Shown: positions 25,648 through 36,810 of the stretch, piece by piece
How positions within the stretch are numbered: the first letter of the stretch is position 1
How the letters are laid out: each line of letters opens with the position of its first letter
Source of the DNA: DASQZJ01 sp035638775
GTDB lineage: Bacteria; Pseudomonadota; Gammaproteobacteria; UBA5335; SLRW01
DNA: 64,000 nucleotides
NCBI GenBank assembly: GCA_035638775.1
Contig: DASQZJ010000012.1
Location: forward strand, 1 to 64,000
Direction: 5' to 3'
Made by a program: the position numbers and the translations under genes
The notes under the pieces: model-generated
Databases searched by the model: none
What the model saw: the letters and a program-made list of their open reading frames with translations, nothing else
Told to the model about the DNA's origin: nothing

Positions 25648-26876
25648 TGAGAAATCCGATCTACGTCCGATTGCCCGATCCGGACACCGGAGAGATCACC
25701 TGGCAGGCGCGGCGGGACGACGAGACGGCGACGGGCGGACGCGGCGATCTGGAGGCGCTGGCCGCGGCAGCCCGCGGCCACGACGTGGTGCTGCTGGCAC
25801 CGACGGCGGAAGTCCTGCTCACCCGGGTCGACCTGCCGGTGCGCAACCGTGCCCGCCTGCGCCAGGCCACGCCGTTCGCCCTCGAGGAGCATCTCGCCGA
25901 GGATATCGAGAACCTGCATTTCGCCCTCGGCGAGACCGGCCCGGCGGGCACCTCCGTCGCGGTCGTGGCACGGACCCGCATGGATGCCTGGCTGGCGGAG
26001 CTGGAAACCGAGCAGGCCGGGGTGACGGTGGCCGCGGTCGTGCCCGAGGTGCTGGCCCTGCCCTGGCAGGAAGGCCGCTGGACCGTGCTGGCCGAAGAGC
26101 AACGGCTGCTGTTGCGGACCGGCGTTGCCGGCGGCATGCAGATCGACGCTGCCGAAGCCGGCCTCCTCCTGGGTCGGCTGCTGGATGACAGCGGGCCTCG
26201 CCCGGACGTCGTCGACCTGTACCATACCGGGGACGAGGCGGCCCAACCCGTGCGGGCGCTGCTCCGCGAGCGGGTCGAGTCGGTCGCGGAGCACCCGGTC
26301 GAGGGCCTGCTGACTTGCATCGATCCGGTGCCGGCGAGGTCGCTGCCGCTCAACCTCCGGCAGGGACCCTATGCCCCGCGCCGGGAGGCCCGGCGCCAGT
26401 GGCGCCGATGGCGGGCCGCGGTGGTGCTGGCCGCGCTGCTGCTGGTATCCCGCTTCGGCCTGGGCTTCTACCACCTGCACCGGCTCGGCGCCGGCAACCG
26501 CGCGCTGGAAACCCAAACGCGGCAGCTCTTCCACCAGGCGTTTCCCGACGTGCACCGGGTCGTGGACATGCAGGTGCAGGCGCACCAGCGGCTGGACAAG
26601 CTGCGCAAGCAGACCGTCGGCGGCAACGCCGGTTTCCTCGCCATGCTCGACAGCTTCAGCCAGGCGCTGGGTCATGACGACAACGTCACGCTCAAGGGGA
26701 TCAGCTACCAGCGCGGCGTGATGAACCTGGACGTCAAGGCCGACAAGCTCGATACCATCGACGGCCTGAAGAAGCGGATCGCCGGCAGCAGTCGCTTCAG
26801 CTTCGACATCCAGTCGGTCAACAACAACCCCCACGGCATCGAGGCACGCCTGGAAATGCGGAGTCCCGGGGCATGA
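25647..26876 (+). CDS. gspL: Type II secretion inner-membrane platform protein
   Basis: A 409-residue protein with an actin-like cytoplasmic domain (1-245, with LPVRNRARLRQATPFALEE and EEQRLLLRTG), one membrane helix near residues 255-275 (VVLAALLLVSRFGLGFYHL) and a small periplasmic ferredoxin-like domain. GspL recruits the GspE ATPase to the membrane and pairs with GspM. It starts with GTG overlapping the gspK stop and overlaps gspM by 4 bases. Confidence 0.87.
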   Translation: MRNPIYVRLPDPDTGEITWQARRDDETATGGRGDLEALAAAARGHDVVLLAPTAEVLLTRVDLPVRNRARLRQATPFALEEHLAEDIENLHFALGETGPAGTSVAVVARTRMDAWLAELETEQAGVTVAAVVPEVLALPWQEGRWTVLAEEQRLLLRTGVAGGMQIDAAEAGLLLGRLLDDSGPRPDVVDLYHTGDEAAQPVRALLRERVESVAEHPVEGLLTCIDPVPARSLPLNLRQGPYAPRREARRQWRRWRAAVVLAALLLVSRFGLGFYHLHRLGAGNRALETQTRQLFHQAFPDVHRVVDMQVQAHQRLDKLRKQTVGGNAGFLAMLDSFSQALGHDDNVTLKGISYQRGVMNLDVKADKLDTIDGLKKRIAGSSRFSFDIQSVNNNPHGIEARLEMRSPGA

Positions 26877-27349
26877 GGGCCTGGTGGGAGCAGCTGGCAC
26901 GCCGGGAACAGCTGTTCCTCTTCTGGGGCGCTGTCGTGGTGCTGCTCCTGTTCGGCTACCTGGCACTCTGGCAGCCGCTCCAGGGTGCGCTCAAGGACGC
27001 CCGGTCCCGGCGCGAGACCCTGCAGGGCAACCTGCACGACATGCAACGGATCGCCTCGGAGGTCCGCGTCCTGCGGGCCCGGGTCCGTCGGCAGAAACAG
27101 GGAGCCGGGGGCAACCTGCTGAGCGAGGCCAACAACACTGCGACGGGCCTGGGCCTGGGAGGTGCGCTCACCCGGGTGCAGCCGCAGGGGGACAAGCGTC
27201 TGCAGGTGTGGTTCAAGCAGGCGGCGTTCAACGATCTGCTGAAATGGATGCAGAAGATGCAGGGTCAGGGCGTCTCCGTCTCCGAGGTCAGCATCGACCG
27301 CAAGAGCCAACCCGGGCTGGTGGATGCCCGCTTCACACTGGAGCGCTAG
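26873..27349 (+). CDS. gspM: Type II secretion platform protein
   Basis: 158 residues: a short cytoplasmic segment, one membrane helix (LFLFWGAVVVLLLFGYLALW, about 14-33), a coiled-coil stretch and a small periplasmic domain, as expected for GspM, the partner of GspL. Its ATG lies within the gspL end (ATGA). Confidence 0.86.
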   Translation: MRAWWEQLARREQLFLFWGAVVVLLLFGYLALWQPLQGALKDARSRRETLQGNLHDMQRIASEVRVLRARVRRQKQGAGGNLLSEANNTATGLGLGGALTRVQPQGDKRLQVWFKQAAFNDLLKWMQKMQGQGVSVSEVSIDRKSQPGLVDARFTLER

Positions 27350-28102
27350 GTGAGCTGGTCGTGGCGAGTCTTCGTGGGTGCCGGCCTGCTGTCGCTGGCC
27401 GCGTTCCTGGTGGCGGGGTTTCCGGCACGCCTGGCGTGGGCCTGGTGGGGTCCGCGGGCGCAAACGGTGCACGTGAGCGGGATCTCCGGCACCGTCTGGA
27501 ATGGCTCGGCGTCACGCGTGACCGTGGGCGACGGCTCACTGCTCGACGTCCGCTGGCAGCTGCGGCCCGCGCGCCTGTTCCTGCTGCGACTCGGGTACCG
27601 TTTCCGGGCGCGCCTGCAGCAGGGCTACGTCCACGGCGACGCGGCGTTCACCCCTTCCGGCACGCTGCGCCTGGACAACGTCGCCGGTCAGAGCGACATC
27701 CGCGCGCTGGGCGCGCTGATGAAGGCCGGACGATTGCCCGCGAAGGGACAGGTCAACCTCCAGCTCGAGACGCTCGCCTGGAAGGGCGGGCATCCCACGG
27801 ACGCCTCGGGCCGGGTATCGGTAAGCGATCTCAAGCTCGACCTGGGCGACCGGGACGTCTCCCTGGGTCAGTACGGCATCGACATCCACCGCAAGGGCAA
27901 CCGGATCGTGGGCGACATCCGGGACCGCGGCGGTCCGCTGCAGGCCAGCGGCGATGCCTCGCTGGACCCGGGCGGGCTGTATCGCGTGGAGCTGGCGATC
28001 ACCCAGCGCCACCCCGGCTCGCAGCTGCACAATCTGCTGGGAATGCTGGGCCGCCCGGACGCCAACGGCACCTACCACCTGAAGCTCAACGGCCGGATCT
28101 GA
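27350..28102 (+). CDS. gspN: Type II secretion protein N
   Basis: 250 residues with one N-terminal membrane helix and a beta-rich periplasmic part. The early segment VHVSGISGTVWNGSASRVTVGDG is the GspN/T2SSN family signature. Its role is poorly known and it is dispensable in some species. The GTG start abuts the gspM stop with no gap. It ends the operon; gspC, D, E and F are not in this window and must lie elsewhere if the system is complete. Confidence 0.84.
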   Translation: MSWSWRVFVGAGLLSLAAFLVAGFPARLAWAWWGPRAQTVHVSGISGTVWNGSASRVTVGDGSLLDVRWQLRPARLFLLRLGYRFRARLQQGYVHGDAAFTPSGTLRLDNVAGQSDIRALGALMKAGRLPAKGQVNLQLETLAWKGGHPTDASGRVSVSDLKLDLGDRDVSLGQYGIDIHRKGNRIVGDIRDRGGPLQASGDASLDPGGLYRVELAITQRHPGSQLHNLLGMLGRPDANGTYHLKLNGRI

Positions 28103-28182
28103 CCGGAGTCCGCCCGCCTTGCACCGGGGCGCGGGCCCGCCCACCATGACGACCATCCACGCGCCGACGGGAAACGAGAGGC

Positions 28183-28647
28183 ATGAGCGCTGAACGGGTC
28201 TGGAAACCGCACCTGACGGTTGCAGCCGTGATCGAGGACCGCGGACGCTTCCTGCTGGTGGAGGAGCGCGCGGGGGGACGACTGGTCTACAATCAGCCCG
28301 CCGGGCACGTCGAGGAGCACGAAACCTTTATCGACGCCGTGGTGCGCGAAACCCTGGAGGAAACCGCCTGGGTGTTCGAGCCCCGGGGCGTGACCGGCGT
28401 CTACCTCTGGCGCAATCCCGACAACGGCGAAACGTTCTGCCGTGTCGGCTTTTTCGGCAAGGGTGTCCGGGAGGAGCCCGGCCGGACGCTGGACGGGGAC
28501 ATCGTGCGGGCGCTCTGGCTGGATCGGGACCAGATCGCTGCCAGCGCCGACCGGCTGCGCAGCCCCCTGGTCATGCAGACCCTGGACGACTATCTGCACG
28601 GCGCCCGCTATCCGCTGGACGTGATCGCCCGCAGCGGGGTCGCTTGA
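28183..28647 (+). CDS. nudJ: Nudix hydrolase, NudJ type
   Basis: 154 residues with an exact Nudix box starting at G of GHVEEHETFIDAVV and ending RETLEETA (G-x5-E-x7-REUxEExxU). It hydrolyses nucleoside di/triphosphates or thiamine-pyrophosphate-type substrates. The opening WKPHLTVAAVIEDRGRFLLVEE and the position directly before mnmA are those of E. coli NudJ. The ATG follows GAGAGG; the next gene starts 22 bases later, so the two are probably co-transcribed. Confidence 0.86.
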   Translation: MSAERVWKPHLTVAAVIEDRGRFLLVEERAGGRLVYNQPAGHVEEHETFIDAVVRETLEETAWVFEPRGVTGVYLWRNPDNGETFCRVGFFGKGVREEPGRTLDGDIVRALWLDRDQIAASADRLRSPLVMQTLDDYLHGARYPLDVIARSGVA

Positions 28648-28669
28648 ACACGCGCGTAGGGAGCCCGAA

Positions 28670-29806
28670 ATGGCAGACGGTCGCCACCACAAGCTGGTCA
28701 TCGTGGGAATGTCCGGTGGCGTGGATTCCTCCGTCGCCGCGGGGCTGCTGCTCGAGCAGGGCTACCGGGTCGAGGGCCTGTTCATGCGCAACTGGGACGA
28801 GGACGATACCCGGTGCACGGCCGCGGAGGACTTCCAGGATGCACGCCGGGTTTGCGAGGAGCTCGGCATCCCGCTGCACCGCGCCAATTTCGCCGCGGAC
28901 TACCGCCGCCGGGTGTTCGACGATTTCCTCGCTGCCTGCCGTGCCGGCCGCACTCCCAACCCGGACGTGCTGTGCAACCGCGAGATCAAGTTCGGCGTAT
29001 TCCACCGCCATGCCCGGCGCCTGGGAGCCGACCTGGTCGCCACCGGTCACTACGCCCGCCGCGTGGACGGGCCGCGCGGCCCGGCCCTGCACAAGGGCCT
29101 CGATCCCGACAAGGACCAGTCCTACTTCCTGCACGCCGTGGCGCAGGAGGCGCTGGCCCGCACCTGTTTCCCCCTCGGCGGGATGCGCAAGACCGCGGTG
29201 CGCACGCTGGCGCGGGACTGGGGCCTGGTCAATCATGCCAAGAAGGACAGCACCGGCATCTGCTTTATCGGCGAGCGCAATTTCCGCGAGTTCCTCGGGC
29301 GCTATCTGCCGGCACAGCCCGGCGAGATGCGCACCCCGGACGGCGAGACGGTGGGACAGCACGCGGGGCTGATGTTCTACACCCTGGGCCAGCGCGAGGG
29401 GCTGGGGATCGGCGGGCGACCGGGCGGCGACGACCGGCCCTGGTATGTGCTGGACAAGGATCTCGAGCGCAATGTGCTGGTGGTCGGCCAGGGCGAAGAC
29501 CATCCCCTGCTCTTCCACGACCGGGTCGAGGTTTCCCGGATGCACTGGCTGACCCCCGAGCCTCCTGACCTGCCGGCCCATTGCCATGCCCGGCTGCGCT
29601 ATCGCCAGCCGGACCAGGCATGCCGGGTCGAGGATGCCGGCAACGGCCGGGTGCGGCTGCTGTTCGAACGCCCCCAGCGGGCGGTGACGCCGGGACAGTC
29701 CGCCGTACTCTATCGCGGCACGGAGTGCCTGGGCGGAGGGGTGATCGAGGGCCGGGGCCGGATCGCCCGCGAGCGAGAGCGCACCGCGGTCGGGGCGGGC
29801 GCATGA
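28670..29806 (+). CDS. mnmA: tRNA-specific 2-thiouridylase
   Basis: A 378-residue enzyme that thiolates U34 of tRNA(Lys/Glu/Gln). It has the PP-loop MSGGVDSSVAA at residues about 14-24, the first catalytic cysteine in NPDVLCNREIKFG, and the second in STGICFIGERNF, near residue 205. The C-terminal beta-domain ends TPGQSAVLYRGTECLGGGVIE. It overlaps hflD by 4 bases (ATGA), the classic mnmA-hflD pair. Confidence 0.95.
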   Translation: MADGRHHKLVIVGMSGGVDSSVAAGLLLEQGYRVEGLFMRNWDEDDTRCTAAEDFQDARRVCEELGIPLHRANFAADYRRRVFDDFLAACRAGRTPNPDVLCNREIKFGVFHRHARRLGADLVATGHYARRVDGPRGPALHKGLDPDKDQSYFLHAVAQEALARTCFPLGGMRKTAVRTLARDWGLVNHAKKDSTGICFIGERNFREFLGRYLPAQPGEMRTPDGETVGQHAGLMFYTLGQREGLGIGGRPGGDDRPWYVLDKDLERNVLVVGQGEDHPLLFHDRVEVSRMHWLTPEPPDLPAHCHARLRYRQPDQACRVEDAGNGRVRLLFERPQRAVTPGQSAVLYRGTECLGGGVIEGRGRIARERERTAVGAGA

Positions 29807-30441
29807 GGCACACCCCCGCCGAGCGGACCCTGGCGTTCGCCGGGATCTTCCAGAGCGCCGTGCTGGTCGACGACGTGGCGTTCGCACGGCGAACCGACGG
29901 CGACGCGGTCGAGGCGAGCCTCGCCAGCGTGCTGCAGGTCGACGCGGCCTCCGTGTCCGAGGTCTACGGCGGCACGGGCCGGGTCCAGGTCGGGCTGCGC
30001 GGGCTGGCGTCCTACCTGCTGCAGCGCACCGACCCGGGCCGTGGACCGGTGCCCTACTACGTCGCGGCGCTGGTCCAGATCGAGCGGCGCGTGCGACGCA
30101 GCCGCAAGCTCGTGCGCCGGCTCGCCGAAGGCGTCCAGGCCGCCGCTTCCCAGGCGGAATACTTCGGCGCGTCGCACGAGAACGTGCTGGCCTCGCTCGC
30201 GGATCTGTACCGCCGCACGGCCGGCGAAGCGGGACCCCGCATCATGGTGCGTGGCGAGCCCGCCCAGCTGGAGAATCCGCACAATGCCAACATGGTGCGT
30301 GCGCTGCTCCTCTCCGGGCTGCGTTCGGCGTGGATGTGGCGCCAGTGCGGGGGTAACCGCATCGGCCTGCTGCTCGGGCGTCGCGGCATGGTGCGCGAGG
30401 CGCGACGGCTCGCCGGACAGGCCGGCATCTCGCTGCTCTAG
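29803..30441 (+). CDS. hflD: High-frequency-lysogenization protein HflD homologue
   Basis: A 212-residue, almost all-helical, membrane-associated protein. The start ATG at 29803 overlaps the mnmA stop. Typical segments are FAGIFQSAVLV near the start, ENPHNANMVRALLLSGLRSAWMWRQCGG near residue 155 and the C-terminal RR-x-M-V-x-x-A. In E. coli HflD interacts with lambda CII; its normal cellular role is unclear. Length and position match the family. Confidence 0.92.
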   Translation: MRHTPAERTLAFAGIFQSAVLVDDVAFARRTDGDAVEASLASVLQVDAASVSEVYGGTGRVQVGLRGLASYLLQRTDPGRGPVPYYVAALVQIERRVRRSRKLVRRLAEGVQAAASQAEYFGASHENVLASLADLYRRTAGEAGPRIMVRGEPAQLENPHNANMVRALLLSGLRSAWMWRQCGGNRIGLLLGRRGMVREARRLAGQAGISLL

Positions 30442-30466
30442 GGGGCGCTGCCGCCGGCTCGGCGCG

Positions 30467-30495
30467 TGGAGCGTACTACCCGTTTCCGCTATACT
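30467..30495 (+). promoter_or_regulatory. Candidate sigma-70 promoter of acnA
   Basis: TATACT at 30490-30495 is a good -10 element; TGGAGC 17 bp upstream is a poor -35. It lies 55 bp before the acnA start and is followed by the palindrome at 30513-30524. Confidence 0.5.
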
Positions 30496-30512
30496 TGGCG
30501 CCCGCCGTACCG

Positions 30513-30524
30513 GACCGATCGGTC
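30513..30524. promoter_or_regulatory. Perfect 12-bp palindrome in the acnA leader
   Basis: GACCGATCGGTC reads the same on both strands. It begins 18 bp after the candidate -10 and 26 bp before the acnA ATG, so it falls in or just before the transcribed leader, where a repressor would work. The cognate regulator is unknown. Confidence 0.35.
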
Positions 30525-30549
30525 ACACGAACACCCACCGGGAGGAACG

Positions 30550-33303
<2,754 letters not shown>

Positions 33304-33326
33304 GTCGCAACGCCGGGTGCATGCCG

Positions 33327-33353
33327 AAAAACCCCGCCTCGCGCGGGGTTTTT
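33327..33353 (+). terminator. Rho-independent terminator after acnA
   Basis: AAAAACCCCGC (33327-33337) and GCGGGGTTTTT (33343-33353) form an 11-bp stem with a 5-nt loop; the stem ends in a T run and begins with an A run, so it can work in both directions. It is the only hairpin of this classical kind that I found in the window. Confidence 0.9.
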
Positions 33354-33413
33354 CTTTCCGGCGCGGGGCACGGGAAGACCCCGCGGAGCACCGCGCCCTC
33401 TTTCCTTAGTAAC

Positions 33414-34427
33414 TTAGTGAGTTGATAACCTACCCCGATACCGCTCCGTCACCAGCACCACCGCTCCGTTGAGCTTCCCCTCCCGCAACCGGGACAACGC
33501 CTCGTTCGCCGACTCGAGCGGGAACCTTTCCACCTCGGTGCGGACCGGGACCCGCGGCGCGAGCTCGAGGAACTCGCGCCCGTCGCGCCGCGTCAGGTTG
33601 GCCACGGACCGAATCTGCCGCTCCCCCCAGAGGATGGCATACGGAAAGGACGGGATATCGCTCATGTGGATGCCGCCGCACACCACCGTACCGCCCTTGC
33701 GGACGCTGCGCAGGGCGGCCGGCACCAGCTCGCCCACCGGGGCGAAGATGATCGCCGCGTCCAGCGCCGCCGGTGGCTGCTCGTCCGAACCAGCGGCCCA
33801 ACCGGCCCCCAGCCGCCGGGCGAAATCCTGCGCGGCCCGATCGCCGGGCCGGGTGAACGCGTACAGCTCGATCCCCCGCCACGCCGCCACCTGCGCGACG
33901 ATATGGGCGGCCGCACCGAAGCCGTACAGCCCCAGGCGGCGAACCTGCTCCCCGCTCATGCGCAAAGAACGGTAGCCGATCAGTCCGGCGCACATCAGGG
34001 GCGCGGCTTCCGCCGCGTCGGCGTCGGGATCGACCGGGAAGCAGTAGCGGTGGTCGGCGACCGTATACTCGGCGTAGCCGCCGTCGATCTGGTAGCCCGT
34101 GAAACGGGCCCGGTCGCAGAGGTTCTCTTCGCCGCGCCGGCAGAACTCGCAAACGCCGCAGCTGTAGCCCAGCCAGGGCACCCCGAGTCGGGTGCCGGGC
34201 GCCAGCGAAACGTCCGCGCCGCAGCGCTCGACCCGCCCGATGATCTCGTGCCCCGGGACGACCGGCAGCGGCGCGGCCGGCAACTCACCGTCGACCACGT
34301 GCAGGTCGGTGCGGCAGACGGCACAGGCCTCCACCGCGATCAGTACCTGGCCGCGAGCCGGCTCGGGAACGGGTCGCTCACGTTCGACCAGCGCTTCCCC
34401 GGTCCGTTGCAGCTCCATCACCTTCAT
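33414..34427 (-). CDS. Zinc-dependent medium-chain alcohol dehydrogenase
   Basis: 337 residues. The catalytic zinc ligands are in CAVCRTDLHVVDGE and GHE, and the four structural zinc cysteines in CGVCEFCRRGEENLC. The nucleotide-binding turn reads GLYGFGAAAHI, and RQIRSVANLTRRDGREFLELA agrees with the subfamily known as TIGR02822. It would oxidise primary alcohols or reduce aldehydes with NAD(P). The ATG at 34427 follows AAGGGG; the much longer open frame upstream is antisense to the sensor kinase and is not part of the gene. It is divergent from the kinase gene. Confidence 0.87.
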   Translation of the reverse strand: MKVMELQRTGEALVERERPVPEPARGQVLIAVEACAVCRTDLHVVDGELPAAPLPVVPGHEIIGRVERCGADVSLAPGTRLGVPWLGYSCGVCEFCRRGEENLCDRARFTGYQIDGGYAEYTVADHRYCFPVDPDADAAEAAPLMCAGLIGYRSLRMSGEQVRRLGLYGFGAAAHIVAQVAAWRGIELYAFTRPGDRAAQDFARRLGAGWAAGSDEQPPAALDAAIIFAPVGELVPAALRSVRKGGTVVCGGIHMSDIPSFPYAILWGERQIRSVANLTRRDGREFLELAPRVPVRTEVERFPLESANEALSRLREGKLNGAVVLVTERYRGRLSTH

Positions 34428-34505
34428 GGCCGTTCCCCTTGTCGCGACGCCCTGACCGGCGTCATGATCCCGCAGGGGATTGCGCACGCACAAGCGGGCG
34501 CCATC

Positions 34506-34527
34506 GGTTATCCTCGACCGCATAACC
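34506..34527. promoter_or_regulatory. Inverted repeat GGTTAT-N10-ATAACC
   Basis: Two perfect 6-bp arms (34506-34511 and 34522-34527), 16 bp centre to centre, lie in the 123-bp gap between the alcohol dehydrogenase and kinase genes, 24 bp before the kinase start. It is the only AT-rich symmetrical element in that gap. It could bind the NarL-type regulator encoded downstream, but this is inference only. Confidence 0.35.
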
Positions 34528-34550
34528 ATGACACGAATGATGCGCCGCCG

Positions 34551-36776
34551 ATGGTCACGAAACTGTCCACCGATGCCGCCGAGACGCGGGCACCGTTCAT
34601 AACGCTGCTGCCCCAGATCGCGCCGCTGCGCATCCTGCTGGCATCGGGGCTGATGGTGACCGCGGTCGTGTGGATCGCGGTGAGTCTGAGCGTCCACGTG
34701 CCGTGGCTGGGACTGTCGCTGGCGCCGGCTCCCGACGGACACGGACTGGTGGTGACGTCGGCAGGCGGAGCCTCCGCCCGCGCCGGGATCGGACCCGGCA
34801 CGGTGATCCAGGCGATCCGTGCCGGGAACGGCCGCACGGTGCCGCTCGCAGCCCGCGACCTCATGCCCGAGCCCGATGTGCTGGCGACCTTCGGGCGCTT
34901 CAATGCGTTCTTCAGCCGCCAGTACGGGATCTGGGACGCCCTGCAGCATCCGGGCGTACGCCTGGTCACCGGCAAGGGCACCCCGATCCCCGTCCACGTG
35001 TCGGATACGCGCCCCCTGATCAGTCTGCCGCTTCGCTTCTGGATCCTGCTCCTGTGCGGCGCGGCAGCCTGTACCATGGGGATGGGGGCCTGGTCCTTTC
35101 GTCGCGGCCAGATGACCACGCGGCTGTTCATGCTGGGAGGCATCGGCTACCTGTTCGGCGCCGCCTCGGCGGCGATCTACGTTTCGCGCGAGCTGGCCCT
35201 GGATCCCCTGCTCTTCCGCGGCCTGGCAGAGCTCAACCACCTGGGCGTGCTGGTGTTCGCATACGCGACACTGGCGCTGCTGTGGCACTACCCGCACCGC
35301 CTGGGGCGTTTCCCCACCGCGACCCTGGTGATGCTCGCGGCGCTTGGTGTATGGGTCAATGAGGTCTTCCAGTGGCACGACTGGCCGGTCCACAGCTTCT
35401 ACCTGCCCATCATGGCGACGGTCCCCGCGGGCATCGCGTTCGCCGGCGTGCAGTGGCGCCGCAGCGCCGGGATGCCGCTGGAGCGGGCCGCGCTGAAGTG
35501 GTTCCTGCTGTCCGTCTTCCTCAGCCTCGGGATCGCGCTGGCCCTGTTCTTCGTACCGGTGGTGATCGACCAGCGTCCGCTGACCTCGATGGACGCCACG
35601 TTCGCGATCGTGTTGATGATGTACGCAGGCCTGGCGCTGGGGATCTTCCACTACCGCCTGTTCGAGCTGGAACGTTGGTGGTTCAAGGCGTGGGTCTGGT
35701 TCCTCGGCGGTCTCGCCCTGATCACCATCGACGTAATGCTGGTGATGCTGTTCGATCTCAACGCCTACGTCTCCATGGGGGTGGCGGTGGTGTTCGTCTC
35801 GTGGGTGTATCTGCCCCTGCGCCAGTGGCTCTGGCTGAGGATGAACTCCGCGCCCCGTGCGCGGGTCGACGACTACCTGCCCGAGCTCATCGAGGCCCTG
35901 TTCTCGGCGCGTTCCCCGGCCGGTTTCGGTCATCAGTGGCGGCGCCTGCTCGAGCAGGTGTTCGAGCCGCTGCACATCGAATTGCGCGAGGGACCGCGCA
36001 TCGGCCCCGTGATCCGGGACAACGGCCTGGTCATGGAAGTCCCGACGCTGGACGGCCAGCGCGCATTCCGGCTGTCCTACGCGCGGCGCGGGAATCGCCT
36101 GTTCTCTCCCCAGGACACCCGCCTCGCGGCGGCCATGCTCGAGGTAACGCGCCGGTCCGGGAGCCTGCGGCAGGCCCAGGAGGCCGGCGTGCGGACGGAG
36201 CGCGAGCGCATCATGCGTGACCTGCACGACGACGTCGGCGCCCGGCTTCTGACCCTGGTACACAATGCCGAGCGTCCCCGCAACGCCGAGCTCGCTCGCC
36301 TGGCTCTCAAGGCACTGCGGGAGACCATCTACAGCCTGGACGACACGGCCACCGTGCCGCTGGCCGATGCGCTATCCGACTGGCGGGCCGAATTGACCGA
36401 CCGGCTGCAGGATACGGGTATCCGCCTTGCCTGGTCCCAGGAGGCGCTCCGCGGCGAGGTCGGGCTGACGCCGCGACAGCGGATCAACCTGAGCCGTATC
36501 CTGCAGGAAGCCGTCTCCAACGCGCTGCGCCACGCCAGCGCCGGGCGCATCGAGGTCGACGTCACCTTCGAGCAGGCCCGGCGACTCCTGCTGCGGATAC
36601 GCAACGACGGGCTGGAGCGGCAGCCGAGCGTCGAGGTGCCCGGCAAGGGGCTGCACAACATCGTCAACCGCGCCGAGGAGTTGCACGGGGAAGCGCGGTG
36701 GTACACTGAGCCCATGCGCCCGGGATGGGCCTTCGTCGTGGAGGCCAGCCTGCCGCTGGGCGCGGAGGAAGGCTGA
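34551..36776 (+). CDS. Membrane sensor histidine kinase with PDZ-like extracytoplasmic domain
   Basis: 741 residues. After one helix (about 26-50) comes a periplasmic segment of about 100 residues that looks like a PDZ domain (GLVVTSAGGASARAGIGPGTVIQAI). Seven or so helices follow (about 160-430). The cytoplasmic kinase is of the NarX/DegS-like HisKA_3 class: ERERIMRDLHDDVGARL with phospho-acceptor His559, then N-box EAVSNALRHAS and G-box GKGLHNIVNRAEEL. The ATG at 34551 is the first plausible start before helix 1, although its ribosome site is weak. It is followed 34 bp later by its response regulator. The stimulus is unknown. Confidence 0.82.
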   Translation: MVTKLSTDAAETRAPFITLLPQIAPLRILLASGLMVTAVVWIAVSLSVHVPWLGLSLAPAPDGHGLVVTSAGGASARAGIGPGTVIQAIRAGNGRTVPLAARDLMPEPDVLATFGRFNAFFSRQYGIWDALQHPGVRLVTGKGTPIPVHVSDTRPLISLPLRFWILLLCGAAACTMGMGAWSFRRGQMTTRLFMLGGIGYLFGAASAAIYVSRELALDPLLFRGLAELNHLGVLVFAYATLALLWHYPHRLGRFPTATLVMLAALGVWVNEVFQWHDWPVHSFYLPIMATVPAGIAFAGVQWRRSAGMPLERAALKWFLLSVFLSLGIALALFFVPVVIDQRPLTSMDATFAIVLMMYAGLALGIFHYRLFELERWWFKAWVWFLGGLALITIDVMLVMLFDLNAYVSMGVAVVFVSWVYLPLRQWLWLRMNSAPRARVDDYLPELIEALFSARSPAGFGHQWRRLLEQVFEPLHIELREGPRIGPVIRDNGLVMEVPTLDGQRAFRLSYARRGNRLFSPQDTRLAAAMLEVTRRSGSLRQAQEAGVRTERERIMRDLHDDVGARLLTLVHNAERPRNAELARLALKALRETIYSLDDTATVPLADALSDWRAELTDRLQDTGIRLAWSQEALRGEVGLTPRQRINLSRILQEAVSNALRHASAGRIEVDVTFEQARRLLLRIRNDGLERQPSVEVPGKGLHNIVNRAEELHGEARWYTEPMRPGWAFVVEASLPLGAEEG

Positions 36777-36810
36777 GGGGCCGGGAAGGGGCCGGACCCG
36801 GGGAGGCGAT

